Shown: positions 1 to 7,201 of the stretch, piece after piece
Position numbering within the stretch: position 1 is the stretch's first letter
Layout of the letters: each line of letters starts with the position of its first letter
NCBI GenBank assembly: GCA_934162205.1
Contig: CAKPIA010000008.1
Coordinates: 1-64,000, forward strand
Source of the DNA: an uncultured Clostridia bacterium
Lineage (GTDB): Bacteria > Bacillota > Clostridia > TANB77 > CAG-508
Direction of reading: 5' to 3'
Length of the DNA stretch: 64,000 bases
Translations under genes and position numbers: made by a program
The notes under the pieces: model-generated
The model's input: the letters and a program-made list of their open reading frames with translations, nothing else
Told to the model about the DNA's origin: nothing
Databases searched by the model: none

Positions 1-269
1 CCATTTTTTTCTGTTTTTATTACAGTTAATTTTTCTGCAAATTGTAAAGTTTGTAACTTTTTAGAATTATCTGTTGCCTTTCTTCTTACTACTACACTTT
101 TTATTGCATATGCTTTATAAGGTTTTTGTTCTGATACTTTTTCTTCTGCAATGTATCCAATTGTTCCTGATGATGTCTTTACTTTTATCCATCCATTTTT
201 TTCTGTTTTTATTACAGTTAATTTTTCTGCAAATTGTAAAGTTTGTAACTTTTTAGAATTATCTGTTGC
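1..269 (-). repeat. Direct repeat of 77 bp inside the SH3 gene
   Basis: Bases 1-77 recur at 193-269 without a difference that I can see, at a spacing of 192 bp (64 codons). The copies code for the second half of each SH3 repeat. The linker between them has diverged, so the identical part looks recently duplicated or gene-converted. Confidence 0.85.
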
Positions 270-419
270 TCTTTTCCTTATTATTACATTTTTTATTGTA
301 TATGCCTTATATAATGTTTTTTCTGTTCCTGCATAAGAATTTGGTATTTGAATATTAAAGAATATTCCCAATACTACTAACATACATATTGATAAGATTG
401 TTAATTTTCTTGTTTTCAT
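1..419 (-). CDS. Exported protein with bacterial SH3 repeats (3' end outside window)
   Basis: The start is ATG at 419-417, preceded by a GGGGG Shine-Dalgarno at about 427-431. The first ~30 residues (MKTRKLTILSICMLVVLGIF, ending near NSYA) form a signal peptide. At least two SH3b-type repeats of about 64 residues follow, each with the core KAY.IK.V..R..ATDNSKKLQTLQFAEKLTVIKTEKNGW. SH3b domains of this kind bind peptidoglycan or accompany wall hydrolases. No catalytic domain is seen before the window edge, so it may be a wall-binding module of a hydrolase or a purely structural protein. It lies downstream of spo0A on the same strand, behind a terminator, so it is probably transcribed separately. 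Confidence 0.75.
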   Translation of the reverse strand, partial: MKTRKLTILSICMLVVLGIFFNIQIPNSYAGTEKTLYKAYTIKNVIIRKRATDNSKKLQTLQFAEKLTVIKTEKNGWIKVKTSSGTIGYIAEEKVSEQKPYKAYAIKSVVVRRKATDNSKKLQTLQFAEKLTVIKTEKN

Positions 420-510
420 ATTAATCCCCCAATTAAATTTATATTCTTATTTAACGCCTTTTATTATATATTTAATTTTTTTCTATTGCAATCTTTTTTT
501 ATAAATTGTA

Positions 511-550
511 AAAAAAGATTCAAAAAGTATATTACTTTTTGAACCTTTTT
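511..550 (-). terminator. Intrinsic terminator of spo0A
   Basis: An inverted repeat (GGTTCAAAAAGTA / TACTTTTTGAATC on the minus strand) lies directly after the spo0A stop and is followed by a T run. Confidence 0.8.
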
Positions 551-551
551 A

Positions 552-1361
552 TTATGCACTTTTTAATTCTAATCTTAATTTATCTGCAATCATAGCTATA
601 AATTCACTATTTGTTGGTTTTCCTTTACTTGCAGAAATTGTATATCCAAATATACTTTCAACAGCTTCTTGTTGTCCTCTTCCCCAAGCGACTTCTATTG
701 CATGACGAATTGCACGTTCTACTCTTGATGGTGTAGTAGAAAACTTTTGTGCTATTTGAGGATATAAACTTTTTGTTATTTGATTAATCACATCTATATC
801 TTTTACAACCATCATAATTGCTTCTCTTAAATATTGATATCCTTTTATATGAGCTGGAACTCCAACTTCATGAATTAAATTTGTAACTAAAGCTTCTAAA
901 TTTTCTTCATCTTTTTCATTTTCTACAGTTATATATTGTGTCTTTATTTCTCTTGACACATAATTCATATTTTTTAAAGGTTTATAATTTTTAAGTTCTT
1001 TTATTCTTTTTATTAATAACTCAATATCAAATGGTTTTACCATGTAATATTCTGCTCCTAAAGAAACAGCTCTTTGAGTAATTTTATCTTGTCCTACTGC
1101 TGACAACATAATGCATATTGGTTTTTTTGTTCCTTTTAATTCATTAACTTTTTCTAGTACTCCTATTCCGTCTAAGTGTGGCATTATAACATCTAATATT
1201 GCTATATCTGGTTCTTTACTTTCTATCATATTTACTGCTTCCAATCCATCTCTTGCCATTCCTACAACTTCCATATCATTTTCTTTTCTTAAGTATGATG
1301 CTAATGTATTTGCAAATTCTTGATTATCATCTGCAATTAGCACTCTAAGTTTTTCATTCAC
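552..1361 (-). CDS. spo0A: Stage 0 sporulation response regulator Spo0A
   Basis: Master transcription factor of sporulation, activated by phosphorelay. The N-terminal receiver (about 1-125) has the acidic pocket DD at 11-12, the phospho-acceptor D57 in ILDVIMP and the conserved Lys in MVKPFD. A variable linker leads to the Spo0A-specific DNA-binding domain (about 155-269), whose signature is intact: SRVERAIRHAIEVAWGRG, then SIFGY and KPTNSEFIA. Length 269 aa is normal. The start is ATG with AGGAGGA eight bases upstream. The usual clostridial neighbour spoIVB is not next to it; the upstream gene is a YigZ-family gene. An intact Spo0A together with sigH and ytaF suggests that sporulation is, or recently was, functional. 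Confidence 0.97.
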   Translation of the reverse strand: MNEKLRVLIADDNQEFANTLASYLRKENDMEVVGMARDGLEAVNMIESKEPDIAILDVIMPHLDGIGVLEKVNELKGTKKPICIMLSAVGQDKITQRAVSLGAEYYMVKPFDIELLIKRIKELKNYKPLKNMNYVSREIKTQYITVENEKDEENLEALVTNLIHEVGVPAHIKGYQYLREAIMMVVKDIDVINQITKSLYPQIAQKFSTTPSRVERAIRHAIEVAWGRGQQEAVESIFGYTISASKGKPTNSEFIAMIADKLRLELKSA

Positions 1362-1405
1362 TATCTTTTCCTCCTAAAAATTTTTTTATATTTTCTACGG
1401 TCCAA

Positions 1406-1434
1406 ATTATATTGCAATTTTTAGGATTTTGCAA
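1406..1434 (-). promoter_or_regulatory. Sigma-A-type promoter upstream of spo0A
   Basis: On the minus strand TTGCAA (1429-1434), a 17-base spacer and TATAAT (1406-1411) lie about 45 bases before the start codon. I do not see a convincing SigH promoter here. Confidence 0.6.
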
Positions 1435-1473
1435 TTTATTTTTGGAAATTTTTTCCAATTTTTTATAAAAGTT

Positions 1474-2112
1474 TTATTTTTCTACACTTTTATTAATTAA
1501 TTTTTCATATAAAACTTTTATATTATTTATTTTTATATTTTTTGTATTAATATCAGCTAATAATTCCTCATAAACTGCGGTTTCTAACTCTATTTTACAA
1601 TTAACAACATCTAAAAATTGAGTCCTTGTTATATTAATACCTTTATTTTTACAATAATATTTAAAAAGTTCTAAATTGTTATACTCTATATTTACCTCTG
1701 CTTCTATTCCTTCTATTTTTAACACTTTTTCACTCTGATCTATTGCTAGCATAGTTGCACCAGAATATGCTCTGACTAAACCACCAGTACCTAATAATAT
1801 TCCTCCGAAATATCTTGTTACAATAACCAAAATATTACATAAATTATTTTTTTGTAGTATATTTAACATAGGTGCTCCCGCTGTTCCAGAAGGCTCGCCG
1901 TCATCACTTGATTTTTCTATAATTGAATCTCCATCTATAACCCTATATGCAATACAATTATGTCTTGCATCATAATATTTCTTTTTTGTTTGTTTTATAA
2001 TATCTTCTGCCTGTTTTTGATTTTCTATATAAAATAAATTTGCTATAAACTTTGACTTTTTTTCTACTAATTCAGCTTCAATATTATGTTTTATAGTTAA
2101 AAACTCTTGCAT
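1474..2112 (-). CDS. YigZ/IMPACT family protein
   Basis: Member of the UPF0029/IMPACT family. The N-terminal domain has RHNCIAYRV (50-58), DDGEPSGTAG (70-79) and TRYFGGILLGTGGLVRAYS (99-117), the family hallmarks. A smaller C-terminal alpha/beta domain follows. Length 212 aa is typical. Relatives bind ribosomes or GCN1-type factors, but the bacterial role is not settled. It lies 20 bases downstream of the BaiN-like gene on the same strand, probably as an operon. Confidence 0.93.
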   Translation of the reverse strand: MQEFLTIKHNIEAELVEKKSKFIANLFYIENQKQAEDIIKQTKKKYYDARHNCIAYRVIDGDSIIEKSSDDGEPSGTAGAPMLNILQKNNLCNILVIVTRYFGGILLGTGGLVRAYSGATMLAIDQSEKVLKIEGIEAEVNIEYNNLELFKYYCKNKGINITRTQFLDVVNCKIELETAVYEELLADINTKNIKINNIKVLYEKLINKSVEK

Positions 2113-2132
2113 AAAATTGTCCTTTCTATATT

Positions 2133-3377
2133 TTAACTTATTCCAGCAGTATATCCTGTACTATAAGCAATTTGTAAATTAAATCCCCCTGTATAACTAT
2201 CTACATCTATAATTTCTCCTGCAAAATACAATCCATTTACTATTTTAGATTCCATAGTTTTAGGATTAATTTCCTTTATATTTATTCCTCCACTTGTTAT
2301 TATAGCTTCATCAATTGGTCTAAATCCTTTTATTGTTACCTCAAAATTTTTAAGTAATTTTACTAAATTTCTTCTTTCTTCTTTTTTTATCTCGTTTACT
2401 TGTTTTTGTGGATTTATTCCACTTTTTTCTATAATAATATTTATTAATTTTTGTGGTAATAATTTATCTAGTGAATTTTTAAATTGTTTATTTTTTATTT
2501 CATTAAAGTCTCTTAAAATTCTTTCATCTAATTTTTCTTCTGATAATGCAGGTTTTAAATCTATGCTTAACTTTATTTTCTTGTTTTTTAGCAGTTCATC
2601 TATATTTTTATATCTTACCAAATGTGCTGAGGAACTAAGAATTGTTGGGCCAGATACACCAAAATGTGTAAATAGCATCTCTCCAAAGTCTTCATATATT
2701 ATTTTATTTTTTTCTATATCTTTTAATTTAATTTCTACATTTCTTAAACTTAATCCTTGCATTTCTTTACAAGTATCTTTTTCAAATGTTTCTAATGGTA
2801 CTAATGATGGTTTTATTTTTGTTACAGTATGTCCTAATTTTTCTACCATTTTATATCCATCACCTGTAGAACCTGTTAATGGATAACTTTCTCCACCTGT
2901 TGCTAATATTATTTTATCTGCATTTATTATTTTATCTTGTAGCTTTACTCCTATAACCTCTTCATCTTTTACAAGAATTTCACTAACTTTTTGATTTAAC
3001 AATATTTCTACATTTAGTTCTTTTAATCTTTTTGTAAAACATTTTAATACATCTTGCGATTTATCTGTTATAGGAAAAATTCTATTTCCTCTTTCTTCTT
3101 TAACTTCTAGTCCTTGTTTTTTTAGAAAATCTATAATATCAGTATTTGTATAATTTTTGTATACACTATATAAAAACATTCCATTACCTGGTGTATTTTT
3201 TATAAATTCATCCATACTTAAAGAAGATGTTATATTACATCTTCCCTTTCCTGTTATTAATAATTTTCTTCCAAGTGATTGCATCTTTTCAATTAAAATT
3301 ACTTTATTACCATTTTCTGCAGAAGCTATTGCTGACATCATGCCAGCAGGACCTCCTCCAATTACTATTACCTTCAT
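2133..3377 (-). CDS. BaiN/HI0933-family FAD-dependent oxidoreductase
   Basis: Flavoprotein of the HI0933/YhiN group (often named BaiN-like). The N-terminal Rossmann motif GGGPAGMMSA (7-16) binds the FAD ADP moiety. KGRCNIT and a second nucleotide motif ATGGESYPLTGSTGDGY follow, and the C-terminus closes the FAD site with GLYFAGEIIDVDSYTGGFNLQ. Length 414 aa is normal. The substrate is unknown for most family members, and the bile-acid role of BaiN should not be assumed. It sits between the YnbB-like PLP enzyme and the YigZ gene with short gaps. Confidence 0.93.
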   Translation of the reverse strand: MKVIVIGGGPAGMMSAIASAENGNKVILIEKMQSLGRKLLITGKGRCNITSSLSMDEFIKNTPGNGMFLYSVYKNYTNTDIIDFLKKQGLEVKEERGNRIFPITDKSQDVLKCFTKRLKELNVEILLNQKVSEILVKDEEVIGVKLQDKIINADKIILATGGESYPLTGSTGDGYKMVEKLGHTVTKIKPSLVPLETFEKDTCKEMQGLSLRNVEIKLKDIEKNKIIYEDFGEMLFTHFGVSGPTILSSSAHLVRYKNIDELLKNKKIKLSIDLKPALSEEKLDERILRDFNEIKNKQFKNSLDKLLPQKLINIIIEKSGINPQKQVNEIKKEERRNLVKLLKNFEVTIKGFRPIDEAIITSGGINIKEINPKTMESKIVNGLYFAGEIIDVDSYTGGFNLQIAYSTGYTAGIS

Positions 3378-3393
3378 TTTTTCCCCTTATTAA

Positions 3394-4647
3394 CTATTTT
3401 TCCATTTCAGCTATTGCTTTTAAAATACCAAATTTTCCATATTCATATGTAAGTCCTCCCTGCATATATGCTAAATATGGTTCTCTTATAGGCCCATCAC
3501 AAGATAACTCTATTGTTGATCCTTCTGTAAATGTTCCTGCTGCCATTATAACTTTGTCCTCATATCCTCCCATATAACTTGGTTCTGGCACAACATGTGA
3601 ATCTATTGGTGATCCTTTTTGTATTCCTTGACAGAATTTTACTAATTTTTCTTCTGAACCTAATGCTATTGTTTGAACAATATCCGCTCTTTCTTCATTA
3701 TATTTAGGAGAAACATCATATCCTAATTTTTCTAAAATTCTACTTGAAAATACAGCTGTTTTTAGACTACTTGCAACAACGCTTGGTGCAAAAAACAACC
3801 CTTTTAATAATAATGTATTTTGATTTAATGATGGACCAATTTCTTTTCCAATACCTGGTGCTGTTAATCTTTCTGCACATAGTTCTACTAAATCTTTTTT
3901 CCCTGCAATATATGCCCCACTTGTTGCAATACCTGCACCTAAATTTTTCATTAAAGAACCAACAATTATATCTGCTCCAACATCTGTTGGTTCTCTTGTT
4001 TCTACAAACTCTCCATAACAATTATCTACCATTATAATAACATCTTTATTAACTTCTCTTATTTTTTTTATAACATTTTCTATTTTTGATATAACTATAC
4101 TTTTTCTTGTTGAATATCCTCTTGATTTTTGAATTTCTACTAATTTAATATCATTTTTAGATAATCTATTTTGTATTTTATCTATATCAAATTCATCATT
4201 TACTAAATCAATTTGTTCATATTTTATTCCATATGATTTTAAAGAACTTTTTGATTCTTCTTTTCCTATTCCTATAATTGTTTGAAGTGTATCATATGGC
4301 ACACCTGTTATACTTAACATTGTATCTCCTGGTCTTAATAAACCAGATAATGTTACAGCTAATGCATGTGAACCAGATATTAATTGAGTTCTTACTAATG
4401 CATCTTCTGTATTAAATATATCTGCATATATCTCTTCTATTTTATTTCTTCCAGGTTCATCAATTCCATATCCTGTAGATGTATTTAAATGCATTTCTGC
4501 TAAATTATTTTTTTGAAATGCATTAATTACTTTTAGTGAATTTATTTCACATGTTTTATCTATTTGTTTAAAAATATCTTTTAATTCTTCTTCAACTTCA
4601 TTTGATAGATTTATTATTTTTTCACTTATTTCTAAATTATTATACAT
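3394..4647 (-). CDS. Methionine gamma-lyase family PLP enzyme (YnbB, 'aluminium resistance protein')
   Basis: PLP-dependent fold-type I enzyme of the YnbB family. The Schiff-base lysine is probably K233 in SLMKNLGAG, and MVDNCYGEF (205-213) carries the Asp that contacts the PLP ring nitrogen. Length 417 aa matches the family. It belongs to the Cys/Met metabolism superfamily and is annotated either as methionine gamma-lyase or as aluminium resistance; the substrate is not established. The start ATG has GGAGAAAT upstream. It is probably the first gene of a three-gene operon with BaiN-like and YigZ genes. Confidence 0.9.
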   Translation of the reverse strand: MYNNLEISEKIINLSNEVEEELKDIFKQIDKTCEINSLKVINAFQKNNLAEMHLNTSTGYGIDEPGRNKIEEIYADIFNTEDALVRTQLISGSHALAVTLSGLLRPGDTMLSITGVPYDTLQTIIGIGKEESKSSLKSYGIKYEQIDLVNDEFDIDKIQNRLSKNDIKLVEIQKSRGYSTRKSIVISKIENVIKKIREVNKDVIIMVDNCYGEFVETREPTDVGADIIVGSLMKNLGAGIATSGAYIAGKKDLVELCAERLTAPGIGKEIGPSLNQNTLLLKGLFFAPSVVASSLKTAVFSSRILEKLGYDVSPKYNEERADIVQTIALGSEEKLVKFCQGIQKGSPIDSHVVPEPSYMGGYEDKVIMAAGTFTEGSTIELSCDGPIREPYLAYMQGGLTYEYGKFGILKAIAEMEK

Positions 4648-4718
4648 CTTATTTCTCCTTTATTTAACCTCTATATTATATAATAACACAAAACACTTAT
4701 TTGAACAATAACAAGTTT

Positions 4719-4756
4719 AAAAACTCTTAATTCCAATTATAGAATTAAGAGTTTTT
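4719..4756 (-). terminator. Terminator of ldh
   Basis: A perfect 14-bp inverted repeat (AAAAACTCTTAATT / AATTAAGAGTTTTT) around a 10-base loop starts five bases after the ldh stop codon. Confidence 0.85.
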
Positions 4757-4760
4757 TATT

Positions 4761-5714
4761 TTATTCTTCTATTATTTTATCTATAGAATTTAATCTCATT
4801 TCTTTAATTAATTTGCAACTTTCATTTAATTTACTTTGTTCTTCTTCATTTAAATCTAAATCAACAATTTCTCTAATACCTTTACTATTAATAATAGCAG
4901 GAACTCCAATATAAATATCATCTTGTCCATATTTGTTTTGCAAATAAGTAGAAACTGTTAATATACAATTTTCGTTATCTAATACTGCTCTTACAATTTT
5001 ATTTAATGCCATACCTATACCATAATATGTTGCTTTTTTCTTGTTAATTATTTCATATGCGGCATTTACAACATCTTTGTGTATCTTATCTAAATCATCC
5101 ATAGGATGACTATTATCTTGCATTACATTATATATTTTTTTACATCCAACATAAGCATGTTCCCATGGTACAAAAGAAGAATCTCCATGTTCTCCCATTA
5201 TATATGCATGTACATTTTTTGATGATATATTTAAATAATCTGCAATAAGATATCTTAATCTTGCTGTATCTAATACAGTACCTGATCCAATTATTTGATT
5301 CTTTGGTAATCCAGAAACTTTTGCTACAACATATGTCATTAAATCTACTGGATTTGTTGCAACAATTATTATTCCATTAAATCCACTTGCCATAATACTT
5401 TTTGTTATACTTTTTATAATTTTTGTATTAACTTCTGCAAGTTCCAATCTAGTTTGACCCGGTTTTTGAGCAGCCCCTGCTGTTATTACTACAACTTCAG
5501 CATCTTTACAATCATCATAATCCCCTGCTTTTATAACCATTTTTTGAGGAGCAAAAGGTAGTCCATGTGATAAGTCCATTTCTTCCCCTTCTGTCTTTTC
5601 TTTGTCTATATCTATTAATACAAGTTCTGATATTCCACCTCTATTTAACATAGAATATGCCATACTCATTCCTACAAAACCTGTTCCAATTAATGCTACT
5701 TTACCTTTTTTCAT
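4761..5714 (-). CDS. ldh: L-lactate dehydrogenase
   Basis: NAD-dependent reduction of pyruvate to L-lactate, the redox-balancing step of fermentation. Rossmann motif GTGFVGMSMAY (10-20). Substrate residues fit LDH rather than malate dehydrogenase: Q83 in AAQKPG, R89 in QTRLEL, R152 in DTARLR and catalytic H176 in GEHGDSS. Length 317 aa is typical. The start ATG has GGAGGAATT upstream. It is monocistronic, with its own terminator. Confidence 0.95.
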   Translation of the reverse strand: MKKGKVALIGTGFVGMSMAYSMLNRGGISELVLIDIDKEKTEGEEMDLSHGLPFAPQKMVIKAGDYDDCKDAEVVVITAGAAQKPGQTRLELAEVNTKIIKSITKSIMASGFNGIIIVATNPVDLMTYVVAKVSGLPKNQIIGSGTVLDTARLRYLIADYLNISSKNVHAYIMGEHGDSSFVPWEHAYVGCKKIYNVMQDNSHPMDDLDKIHKDVVNAAYEIINKKKATYYGIGMALNKIVRAVLDNENCILTVSTYLQNKYGQDDIYIGVPAIINSKGIREIVDLDLNEEEQSKLNESCKLIKEMRLNSIDKIIEE

Positions 5715-5834
5715 AATAATTCCTCCGTTCCATTTATAAAAAATTTTCCCACTTAATTATTATACTACTTTTTTTTAATCTTATAAATATTTTTTTGATA
5801 TTATATTAATTTTATTTAAAAATTTCCAGAAATC

Positions 5835-5928
5835 TGTCAATGGGGACGTGTCAATGGGGACGTAGATTTTTGACAACTTATTGATAATCCGTTTACAAAG
5901 TTGTCAAAAAACTACGTCCCCATTGACA
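5835..5928. repeat. Palindromic intergenic element (REP/MITE-like)
   Basis: The 14-mer TGTCAATGGGGACG occurs twice in tandem (5835-5848 and 5849-5862). The second copy begins a 31-base arm (5849-5879) that pairs, with one mismatch, with 5898-5928 around an 18-base loop. The GGGGACG core is far more GC-rich than its surroundings. Similar GGGGAC-bearing palindromes are known near REP-associated Y1 transposases in other bacteria; none is encoded here. No gene lies in 5715-5990. Confidence 0.75.
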
Positions 5929-5960
5929 ACCTCAGATAATTATTGGTAGTTATTGACACA

Positions 5961-5990
5961 AAAAAACTGAAACTTTCGTTTCAGCTTTTT
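5961..5990 (-). terminator. Terminator of the rpsF-ssb-rpsR operon
   Basis: The inverted repeat AAAGCTGAAAC / GTTTCAGTTTTT (minus strand, loop GAAA) is followed by Ts, immediately after the rpsR stop. Confidence 0.85.
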
Positions 5991-6272
5991 TTAGTCTTTT
6001 GCTGCATATGGTAATACAGCTATATGTCTTGCTCTTTTTACAGCAAGTGTTATGTCTCTTTGATGTTTTGCACAACATCCTGTTGTTCTTCTAGGTAATA
6101 TTTTACCTTTATCATTAATAAATTTTCTTAATTGTTCTGGATTTTTATAATCTAAAACAAAGTTTTTGTCACTGCATAATACGCAAACTTTTTTTCTTTG
6201 TTTTCTAAATCTTGGATTATAATCTTCATCCATGTTTCTATTATTTCTTTTATTATTCTTTTTATCTGCCAT
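5991..6272 (-). CDS. rpsR: 30S ribosomal protein S18
   Basis: Small-subunit protein that pairs with S6 in the platform. The core FINDKGKILPRRTTG and the tail QRDITLAVKRARHIAVLPY are conserved. It is the zinc-type S18: C30, C33, C66 and C67/H70 can form a metal site. The basic, Asn-rich N-terminal extension is lineage specific. 93 aa. Last gene of rpsF-ssb-rpsR, with 22 bases between ssb and rpsR. Confidence 0.97.
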   Translation of the reverse strand: MADKKNNKRNNRNMDEDYNPRFRKQRKKVCVLCSDKNFVLDYKNPEQLRKFINDKGKILPRRTTGCCAKHQRDITLAVKRARHIAVLPYAAKD

Positions 6273-6294
6273 TTTATTTTACCCCCTTACGACA

Positions 6295-6714
6295 TTAGAA
6301 TGGTAGGTCATCACTTGAAGATACTTCAAAGTCTGTTGCTCCTGGCATTGTGCTTCCGAATGTGTTTTCGAAAGATGCACTTGAATCTGAATCTCTTTTG
6401 CTATCTGCAAAATATGCTTCTTCTGCAACAACTTCTGTTATATAATGTTTTTGTCCTTGGTCATCATCCCAAGTTCTTGTTTGTATTCTTCCAATAATTC
6501 CTACTTGTTGACCTTTCTTAAAGTATTTACTACAAAATTCTCCTAGTTTACTCCAAGCTACTATGTTAATAAAATCAGCTTGTCTTTCTTCTCCTGGTCT
6601 TGCAAATCTTCTATTTACAGCTAAAGAAAAAGATGCAACTAGTGTATTATTTGTTTGTGTATATCTTACTTCTGGATCTCTTGTTAATCTTCCCATTAAA
6701 ATTACTTTATTCAT
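6295..6714 (-). CDS. ssb: Single-stranded DNA-binding protein SSB
   Basis: Replicative SSB with one OB fold (1-105: NKVILMGRLTRDPEVRYT, then VAWSKLGEFCSKYFKKGQQV) and a flexible tail ending in the acidic tip DDLPF, which recruits partner proteins. 139 aa. It lies between rpsF and rpsR, the classic Firmicutes arrangement. A second, two-domain SSB-like protein without the tip lies at 51524-52222. Confidence 0.96.
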   Translation of the reverse strand: MNKVILMGRLTRDPEVRYTQTNNTLVASFSLAVNRRFARPGEERQADFINIVAWSKLGEFCSKYFKKGQQVGIIGRIQTRTWDDDQGQKHYITEVVAEEAYFADSKRDSDSSASFENTFGSTMPGATDFEVSSSDDLPF

Positions 6715-6774
6715 ATTATACCTTACCTTCCTTTAAATAAAGGCCCCTAAAATTTCTTTATTTAATTTTAAAAA

Positions 6775-7059
6775 TTAGTCTTCTTCTCTTACTACGATAA
6801 ATTTTATAACTTCATCAGTAATTCTATAAATTCTTTCTAATTCAGCTATAAAGCTTGGTTCTGCTTCAAATTTAAAAACAAAATATGTAGCTTCTTTATT
6901 TTTCTTTATTTCGTAAGCTAATTTTTTCTTTCCAAGATTTTCTACAGATTCTACTTTTCCATTTTCATTTATTAATCCTGTGAATTTTGTTTCTAAAGCT
7001 TTTAAACCTTCTTCATCAACATTTGGATTAACAATGACAACACTTTCGTATTTATTCAT
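6775..7059 (-). CDS. rpsF: 30S ribosomal protein S6
   Basis: Ribosome platform protein and partner of S18. 94 aa with the ferredoxin-like core: YESVVIVNPN at the start, then GKKKLAYEIKKNKEATY. First gene of rpsF-ssb-rpsR, with AAGGAGGTG before the ATG. The leader (7060-7110) can form a small hairpin (CTCACTA / TAGTGGG); it might be the S6:S18 autoregulatory element, but I cannot confirm that motif. Confidence 0.96.
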   Translation of the reverse strand: MNKYESVVIVNPNVDEEGLKALETKFTGLINENGKVESVENLGKKKLAYEIKKNKEATYFVFKFEAEPSFIAELERIYRITDEVIKFIVVREED

Positions 7060-7113
7060 TATCTTTCACCTCCTTATGGATTTGTAACCCACTAAAATAG
7101 TGAGTAAGGATGT

Positions 7114-7149
7114 TAAAAAATAGCTATGTATTTTTTAACATAGCTATTT
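7114..7149 (-). terminator. Terminator of the P-type ATPase gene
   Basis: A perfect 12-bp stem (AAATAGCTATGT / ACATAGCTATTT, loop TAAAAAAT) is followed by Ts on the minus strand, between the ATPase and rpsF. Confidence 0.85.
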
Positions 7150-7201
7150 TAACATATATTCAACTATTTTTCAAGCATTTTTAGAAATAAAATCTATCAC
7201 A

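Noticed and set aside
7060..7110. S6:S18-binding leader element
   Set aside because: A small hairpin exists, but the conserved bulge motif could not be recognised with confidence, so it is not listed as a feature.
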